Positions 59,764 through 64,000 of a stretch of 64,000 nt of DNA are shown here, one piece after another; position 1 is the stretch's first letter; every line of letters starts with the position of its first letter. Location: NCBI RefSeq assembly GCF_028748105.1, contig NZ_CP118168.1:496001-560000 (forward strand), read 5' to 3'. The notes beneath the pieces are model-generated. The model saw only the letters and a program-made list of their open reading frames with translations. It was not told where the DNA came from and did not search any database. Origin of the DNA: Entomospira nematocerorum (GTDB taxonomy: Bacteria > Spirochaetota > Spirochaetia > WRBN01). A program made the position numbers and the translations under genes.

Positions 59764-59797
59764 GATATATAAGTAAGAAGATAAGGATGATGAATGC

Positions 59798-61132
59798 ATG
59801 ATAAATGATGCTATGTATGATCAAAGCCCTATTGTTGCATTAGCAACGCCAATGTCACGATCCGCACTTGCAATAATTCGATTAAGTGGCTGTAATGTCA
59901 TTACAATATTATCTAAAATCTTTGATCGATCGTTGGCTATATCTGGTAAGTTAGTTTTTGGTCGTCTCAAAATAAATGATACTCAAGAGATTGTAGATGA
60001 AGTAATGATCGTGCCCTTTTTGGGGGGTAGTGGATATACTGGGGAGGAGGCAGCAGAAATTTTTTGTCATGGAAATCCTTTCATTATGCAACGAATTATG
60101 GATCTCTGTGTGAGTAATGGATGTCGACTTGCTTTACCGGGTGAATTTTCCTATAGAGCTGTTAAAAATGGCAAGATAGATATGACGCAGGCTGAGGCTG
60201 TCCATGAATTAATTATGGCTCAGACAGATTTGGCTTCTCAGGCAGCAATGACACGACTTTCAGGTCAGTTAGGACAAGAGATCCGTCAGATATACCAAGT
60301 CATCATTGATCAGCTTGGATCAATAGAGGCTTATTTAGATTATCCCGAAGAGGAGTTAGACTCATTTGTATGGAAACCCTTAACATCTATAATAAGTCAA
60401 CTGCAGTCCTATTTACAGCACGAACCAGTTGCACAAATTTTACAAGATGGTGCACGTATTGTTATTGCAGGAGATCCTAATGTGGGGAAAAGTTCGCTGT
60501 TTAATTGGTTCTTAGGGGAAGAGCGAGCTATTGTCTCTGCTATAGCTGGAACAACACGAGACTATATTGAGTCGATGTTAGATATACAAGGATATCCCAT
60601 TCGATTGATTGATACAGCAGGCTTACGACACACAGAAGAAGAGATAGAGCAACAAGGGATTCAGAAGAGTTATGATTTATTGAGAAAGGCAGATGTGATT
60701 CTTTATGTCTTCGTTGATCCGCGAATGATAGATCAGGATATTTGTCATGAACATAAGGAAAAGTTGATTTTTATTCAAAATAAGTGTGATGATCAAAATT
60801 ATGTAGAAAGTGCGGATAATATTATACATATCTCCGTACGACATAAGTATGGACTTTCACGATTAGTTGAGCAAATTTTAGCACATATTGATCCAGATAA
60901 CATTGCACGTAGTAAAGAAGTAGCTCTTCTTGGATCTGTACGACAAAAGGAGTTAATCAGAACAGTTCTTCATGCACTATCTCAAGCAGAATTATTAGTA
61001 TCTGATGATAATTTGGATTTAGTTGCTTTTAGCCTACGCCAGGCTGCAGGTGCTTTGAGTACATTCTTGGGCTCCGATATTCAAGATGATGCGATGCAAG
61101 CAATGTTTCGTCAATTTTGTCTGGGAAAGTAG
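59798..61132 (+). CDS. mnmE: tRNA modification GTPase MnmE
   Basis: A 444-residue GTPase that, with MnmG, adds the cmnm5 group to U34 of certain tRNAs. IVALATPMSRSALAIIRLSG and GEEAAEIFCHGNP are in the N-terminal domain, GDPNVGKSSLFN is G1, AGTTRDYIES is G2, DTAGLR is G3 and NKCD is G4. The C-terminal FCLGK carries the catalytic Cys. Length is normal. AAGGATGA precedes ATG 59798 by about ten bases. mnmG is not next to it. Confidence 0.96.
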   Translation: MINDAMYDQSPIVALATPMSRSALAIIRLSGCNVITILSKIFDRSLAISGKLVFGRLKINDTQEIVDEVMIVPFLGGSGYTGEEAAEIFCHGNPFIMQRIMDLCVSNGCRLALPGEFSYRAVKNGKIDMTQAEAVHELIMAQTDLASQAAMTRLSGQLGQEIRQIYQVIIDQLGSIEAYLDYPEEELDSFVWKPLTSIISQLQSYLQHEPVAQILQDGARIVIAGDPNVGKSSLFNWFLGEERAIVSAIAGTTRDYIESMLDIQGYPIRLIDTAGLRHTEEEIEQQGIQKSYDLLRKADVILYVFVDPRMIDQDICHEHKEKLIFIQNKCDDQNYVESADNIIHISVRHKYGLSRLVEQILAHIDPDNIARSKEVALLGSVRQKELIRTVLHALSQAELLVSDDNLDLVAFSLRQAAGALSTFLGSDIQDDAMQAMFRQFCLGK

Positions 61133-61143
61133 GTGAATAGAGG

Positions 61144-62235
61144 TTACTGTACTTTTAGTAATCGTAAACTATTTCCTTCAAGTGGAATACGAATACTGCG
61201 TGATTCAAACGATAACGCCTCTCCTGTTGTGATATCTATTAAGGTTCGTCCCCTGATGATATTTTGGTTATTCCCTAACGTAAAAATTGTCGGCGTAGAA
61301 TTAAAATTGATAATTCGTAGTATTTGCTGAGAGCGATGGCTAATGACATCAACATACAGGTTATCAAAACCCCGTAGAACGTGTGTGGCGCCATTTTGTA
61401 GTAGTGGATTATCTACTCTACGTCGCATGAAAGAGGGCATATGGGTCTCTAGAAAGATATCATCCATAGGGGCAAGCATTCCCATATAGATGAATGATTG
61501 TGGTGATGATGTGATATAGTCCAGCAAAATAGGGGATCGTGTAGAGTTAGATGCAATACGGGTAGGGAGTAGTGAAATTGCTTGAGCGCGAGAGCCATAG
61601 AGACGGCGTAAACTATGATATGTTCCCAAGCGATTCGCTGCATCTTCCTGTGGAGAGAGCGCTATGTCTAGGAGTGGTTGACCTGCCGTATTAAGAAATG
61701 TTTGTAAGGCTCTACGATTTCCCTTCTCTCCAAAAGTAGCCTTTATAAAAGCAGCCTCATTCCCCTGTTGGCTTCTCCCAATAAGATATCCAGATGTTCC
61801 CCATGGGCTCTTCTTTTTTTCTAATATACGTGCGTTTTTTGCAATGGCATAGCGCAGACGACGACGATCGGATTCACTGAAGGAATCTGTTGTATTGATA
61901 ACAAATCCATCTACTTGATTTTCTATAACCCAATGAGCAATATCCTGTTCCAGGGCTGTAGTATTTTGCAGTTCTAATAGAACTGCAAGATCCGCTTGGT
62001 GAGCCCTTTTGATGGCGATCTCAATAGCCCCTTTCGAAAAATATTGGCTTGATAGTAAAACAGTATTAAATCCGTATTGATACAAGGTTGTAAAGAATTC
62101 TTCTTCGAGGAGCATCGCCTGCGTGCTTGATAAAGGTTGATATATGGCTAGATTAAGCGATTGTTCTCGACGTTGGCAACTTGTGATTGTGAGCATGAGA
62201 AGAAAAGATATAAAACTAAAATATAATAACTTCAT
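61144..62235 (-). CDS. Amylase-like lipoprotein lacking GH13 catalytic motifs
   Basis: A 363-residue lipoprotein (signal ending LTITSCQ). The order TTLYQYGFNTVLLSSQ, then IEIAIKRAHQADLAVLLELQN, and DGFVINTTDSF resembles the beta-alpha barrel of GH13 enzymes (for example the KAHQxGIKVILD block), and the C-terminal beta domain (RIINFNSTPTIFTLGNNQN ... RSIRIPLEGNSLRLL) matches the usual amylase domain C. Catalytic motifs such as GxRxD and HD are not recognisable. It may bind glycans without cutting them. No clear partner; it precedes mnmE's convergent end by 12 bases. Confidence 0.6.
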   Translation of the reverse strand: MKLLYFSFISFLLMLTITSCQRREQSLNLAIYQPLSSTQAMLLEEEFFTTLYQYGFNTVLLSSQYFSKGAIEIAIKRAHQADLAVLLELQNTTALEQDIAHWVIENQVDGFVINTTDSFSESDRRRLRYAIAKNARILEKKKSPWGTSGYLIGRSQQGNEAAFIKATFGEKGNRRALQTFLNTAGQPLLDIALSPQEDAANRLGTYHSLRRLYGSRAQAISLLPTRIASNSTRSPILLDYITSSPQSFIYMGMLAPMDDIFLETHMPSFMRRRVDNPLLQNGATHVLRGFDNLYVDVISHRSQQILRIINFNSTPTIFTLGNNQNIIRGRTLIDITTGEALSFESRSIRIPLEGNSLRLLKVQ

Positions 62236-62261
62236 GAGATACTCCCTACAGCAAGACTAGT

Positions 62262-63431
62262 CTAAACTTGATTTTCAACAAGAATACAGGTCCCACGACC
62301 TTCAAGATAATATCCCCCAGCCTCTGCCGGCAAGAAAAAAGCTTCTCCTTTTCGGAAAACCATATCATCAACAGGAAGGTGTCGATGACATGGATTACCC
62401 TTTGCAGAGGAGAGACGCATCTTGCCCTTTAGGACTATGGAGATTATAGAACTATTTTTACCATTAATAAAAAATGTATTTTCTAGATTAATAACTTGCA
62501 GACGAAAGGCGAGTTTTTTCATAGGAATATTAGGATTATGGCTATCATAGAGAATTTTTTGCGGATAGGTTATAGGATATTGCAGTAGATCTTCCCAAAA
62601 TAATTGATTTTGTGATAAACTATTGGATGGTCTTAATTCTTTTTTATTAAAGGTTGTATTTGCAATTTCTACTCCCATTCCGTTTAAAATTTGGAAGGGT
62701 ACCGCAGGCGGAAGGTAGAGTATTTCTCCTTGATTAAGTCTAAATTCCTTGAAAAAAAGTGGTAAAAATAGTTGTATATCAAGAGAGTTATTGGTATTGT
62801 GTATTGCTAAAACTGTTTGATAGATTGGATTAAATTCTTCATACTGTTCAGCTATATCGATGAGTTGTCTCGCTAATGCTTCTTGTTGCTTTATGTCATA
62901 AGTTGTGAGAGTTTGAAGGATTTGATATGCCGCTAATGCTGTTGGATTGCTTGTAAGGGGCTGGATAAGTTTTTTTAAGGATGATATGGCGAGCCCTTCT
63001 AAATTCTCCACAATAAGTTGTGGATCTTCTAGTCCAGCAAGGATATGTAATGAGCTCTCTAATGCATAGAGAATGGTATGTTTTTCCTGTCGATGTGGAG
63101 TTTCTATCTCTTCTGGTTGTGGACTTAGAGGTGCATATTGTAATGGTTGGCTGTGTTTGGCAGAAAAAATGATACTAACATGATTTGCATGACTCTCAAT
63201 GATTCTCTTATCTAGGACAAGGTTTTCTTGTCGTCGTAAAAATTGATATAACGGCAGACGATCCTTTTTATGAGACAGAAACGATGAAAAGTGAGGATGA
63301 CTTGTATAATATATTTGTGCAATAGGTTTATCTTTGCTAGCAGGAGTGGGAAAGAAGGTATTTAGCATTTCCTGATCGCCCCAGGATGCTGCTTGTAAGT
63401 GTGGCTCTAATAGATGTGGATATTTTAACAT
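62262..63431 (-). CDS. Degenerate class I mannose-6-phosphate isomerase (ManA-like)
   Basis: A 389-residue protein of the ManA (cupin) layout: an N-terminal LLEPHLQAASWGDQEML block, an all-helical insertion (residues about 150-210), and a beta-rich C-terminus (VINLENTFFINGKNSSIISIVLKG). The zinc ligands seem lost: the usual LSIQVHP reads VSIIFSAKH, and LPAGxPHAYL reads LPPAVPFQIL. Only the Glu of the HKPE-like segment (HRQE) remains. It is therefore unlikely to be an ordinary isomerase. The upstream gene is divergent. Confidence 0.7.
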   Translation of the reverse strand: MLKYPHLLEPHLQAASWGDQEMLNTFFPTPASKDKPIAQIYYTSHPHFSSFLSHKKDRLPLYQFLRRQENLVLDKRIIESHANHVSIIFSAKHSQPLQYAPLSPQPEEIETPHRQEKHTILYALESSLHILAGLEDPQLIVENLEGLAISSLKKLIQPLTSNPTALAAYQILQTLTTYDIKQQEALARQLIDIAEQYEEFNPIYQTVLAIHNTNNSLDIQLFLPLFFKEFRLNQGEILYLPPAVPFQILNGMGVEIANTTFNKKELRPSNSLSQNQLFWEDLLQYPITYPQKILYDSHNPNIPMKKLAFRLQVINLENTFFINGKNSSIISIVLKGKMRLSSAKGNPCHRHLPVDDMVFRKGEAFFLPAEAGGYYLEGRGTCILVENQV

Positions 63432-63487
63432 ACTTCCTCTAGTCTACTGAAAATAAGAATCTCTGTCAAATAGCATATAAAAGCCCC

Positions 63488-63516
63488 TTGTCTTTGATAA
63501 AGCGAGAGGGTATAAT
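63488..63516 (+). promoter_or_regulatory. Promoter of the small lipoprotein gene (leaderless geometry)
   Basis: TTGTCT (63488-63493), 17 bases, TATAAT (63511-63516). ATG 63525 is only eight bases further on, with GAGG in the gap. Confidence 0.6.
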
Positions 63517-63524
63517 GAGGCATC

Positions 63525-63953
63525 ATGTATAAAAAAATTATTATTATATTATTGATATGTGGCATAATATTATCGTGTCGTGGGGTTGTGGGTCTTATAG
63601 ATACGCCTGAAGGCATTGCAAATAAATTTTTAATAGATCTTTACCATCTCTCTTTCGATGAAATACCATCAGTTGCTGCAGGTCAAGCTTTGATGCAAGC
63701 GGCACTCATGGAGGGATATGCAGATTCTTTTAGTAAAGAGGAGCGTATGCGCTACTCTTTGAGTGAGATCTTGGTGACGCTGGTTACTATTCGTGATGAT
63801 GATCATGCAGCGGCAGAGTATACGGTTACGTTCTCAGATGGTTACGTCATACAAAATACATTAATATTGGAGAAAAAGGATCATCAGTGGTGGGTTGTAT
63901 CTTTTCATCAACCCATTATATCTCCAACAATTTATCAATATCTAATAACATAA
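63525..63953 (+). CDS. Small hypothetical lipoprotein
   Basis: A 142-residue protein with a lipobox at the end of its signal peptide (MYKKIIIILLICGIILSC). The mature part is acidic, with a helical N-terminal half (EGIANKFLIDLYHLSFDEIP) and beta strands at the end (AEYTVTFSDGYVIQNTLILEKKDHQWWVVSF), a pattern like NTF2-type or DUF4878-type lipoproteins. The promoter gives an almost leaderless transcript. Function unknown. Confidence 0.7.
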   Translation: MYKKIIIILLICGIILSCRGVVGLIDTPEGIANKFLIDLYHLSFDEIPSVAAGQALMQAALMEGYADSFSKEERMRYSLSEILVTLVTIRDDDHAAAEYTVTFSDGYVIQNTLILEKKDHQWWVVSFHQPIISPTIYQYLIT

Positions 63954-63981
63954 CAATGAAGAGGAGTTGAAGAGAGTTACT

Positions 63982-64000
63982 ATGATAAAAAGAGCTTTAT
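63982..64000 (+). CDS. Start of a gene running off the right edge
   Basis: ATG 63982 begins MIKRAL and the frame is open to the edge. GAGGAG and AAGAGAG lie ahead within 25 bases. It is too short to identify; the Lys-Arg start followed by hydrophobic residues could be a signal peptide. Confidence 0.35.

Larger units (their letters stand above)
59265..59797. other. 533-base gene-free gap upstream of mnmE
   Basis: The gap holds no gene I can support. It contains four DnaA-box-like sites (59373-59593), the palindrome CCGTATACGG near 59703, a TATAAT near 59735 that could serve mnmE, and an inverted repeat AGCCAA / TTGGCT at 59745-59763. A+T content is very high in its centre. Confidence 0.6.

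Noticed and set aside
59265..59797. Main replication origin at the mnmE gap
   Set aside because: The box density is high, but sampled composition is G-rich on both sides of it, while the change is seen near dnaN/dnaA. It is kept as a secondary DnaA-binding region only.

Overview
The window looks like a chromosomal segment of an A+T-rich spirochaete. No marker gene settles the genus; a small-genome relative of Treponema or Entomospira is a guess. The evidence is the gene set: a PUR-alpha/BpuR-like protein and an EbfC/YbaB protein (both known Borrelia regulators), a DUF115 motility-accessory (Maf-like) protein, a MinD/FlhG-like ATPase, a PilZ protein, a large chemotaxis receptor, many lipoproteins with spirochaete-type lipoboxes, and several conserved-looking proteins with no recognised function. 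No tRNA, rRNA, CRISPR array or insertion sequence was seen.

Layout. 0-5 kb: a divergent promoter with three stacked perfect palindromes, a decayed HNH fragment, uracil permease, an Asn/Gln-rich microprotein, VanW, and an HxlR regulator divergent from a flavodoxin. 5-12.5 kb: MinD/FlhG-like ATPase, DUF115 protein, grpE-dnaK, and a LysM protein with acidic repeats. 12.5-19.4 kb: deoC, a glycosyltransferase, an in-frame PerR-peroxiredoxin fusion under a Per/Fur box, a very A+T-rich island with a PD-(D/E)XK-like protein flanked by gene fragments, HPr, a CYTH protein and an EEP-family lipoprotein. 19.4-28 kb: dnaX-ebfC, then the minus-strand run dnaA-dnaN-recF-DUF721-NFACT-HAD around the likely origin. 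28-40.5 kb: a minus-strand maltodextrin cluster (amylase, malQ, esterase-like protein, malK, malG, malF, two binding proteins), a lipoprotein and a DUF1622 protein. 40.7-58 kb: mostly plus-strand genes (ychF, peptide ABC transporter, dicarboxylate/amino-acid symporter, outer-membrane protein, M28 peptidase, chemotaxis receptor, PUR protein, repeat protein, lgt, PilZ), with cdd and a conserved exported protein on the minus strand. 58-64 kb: add, a DnaA-box-rich gap, mnmE, an amylase-like lipoprotein, a degenerate ManA-like protein and a small lipoprotein.

How it fits together. Hand counts in sampled lines show the plus strand going from C-rich (left) to G-rich (right) at about 25-26.5 kb, which places the origin at dnaN/dnaA. 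DnaA-box clusters lie on both sides of dnaA, after ebfC, and upstream of mnmE. Three parS-like 16-mers lie within 10.5 kb to one side of the origin, so this is also a probable centromere region. Metabolically the window encodes nucleoside salvage (uraA, deoC, cdd, add) and maltodextrin uptake and breakdown. The most unusual items are the PerR-peroxiredoxin fusion, the palindrome array, the parS sites set in translation starts, several enzyme-like proteins missing catalytic residues, the decayed restriction-like island, and three promoters placed to give leaderless mRNAs.
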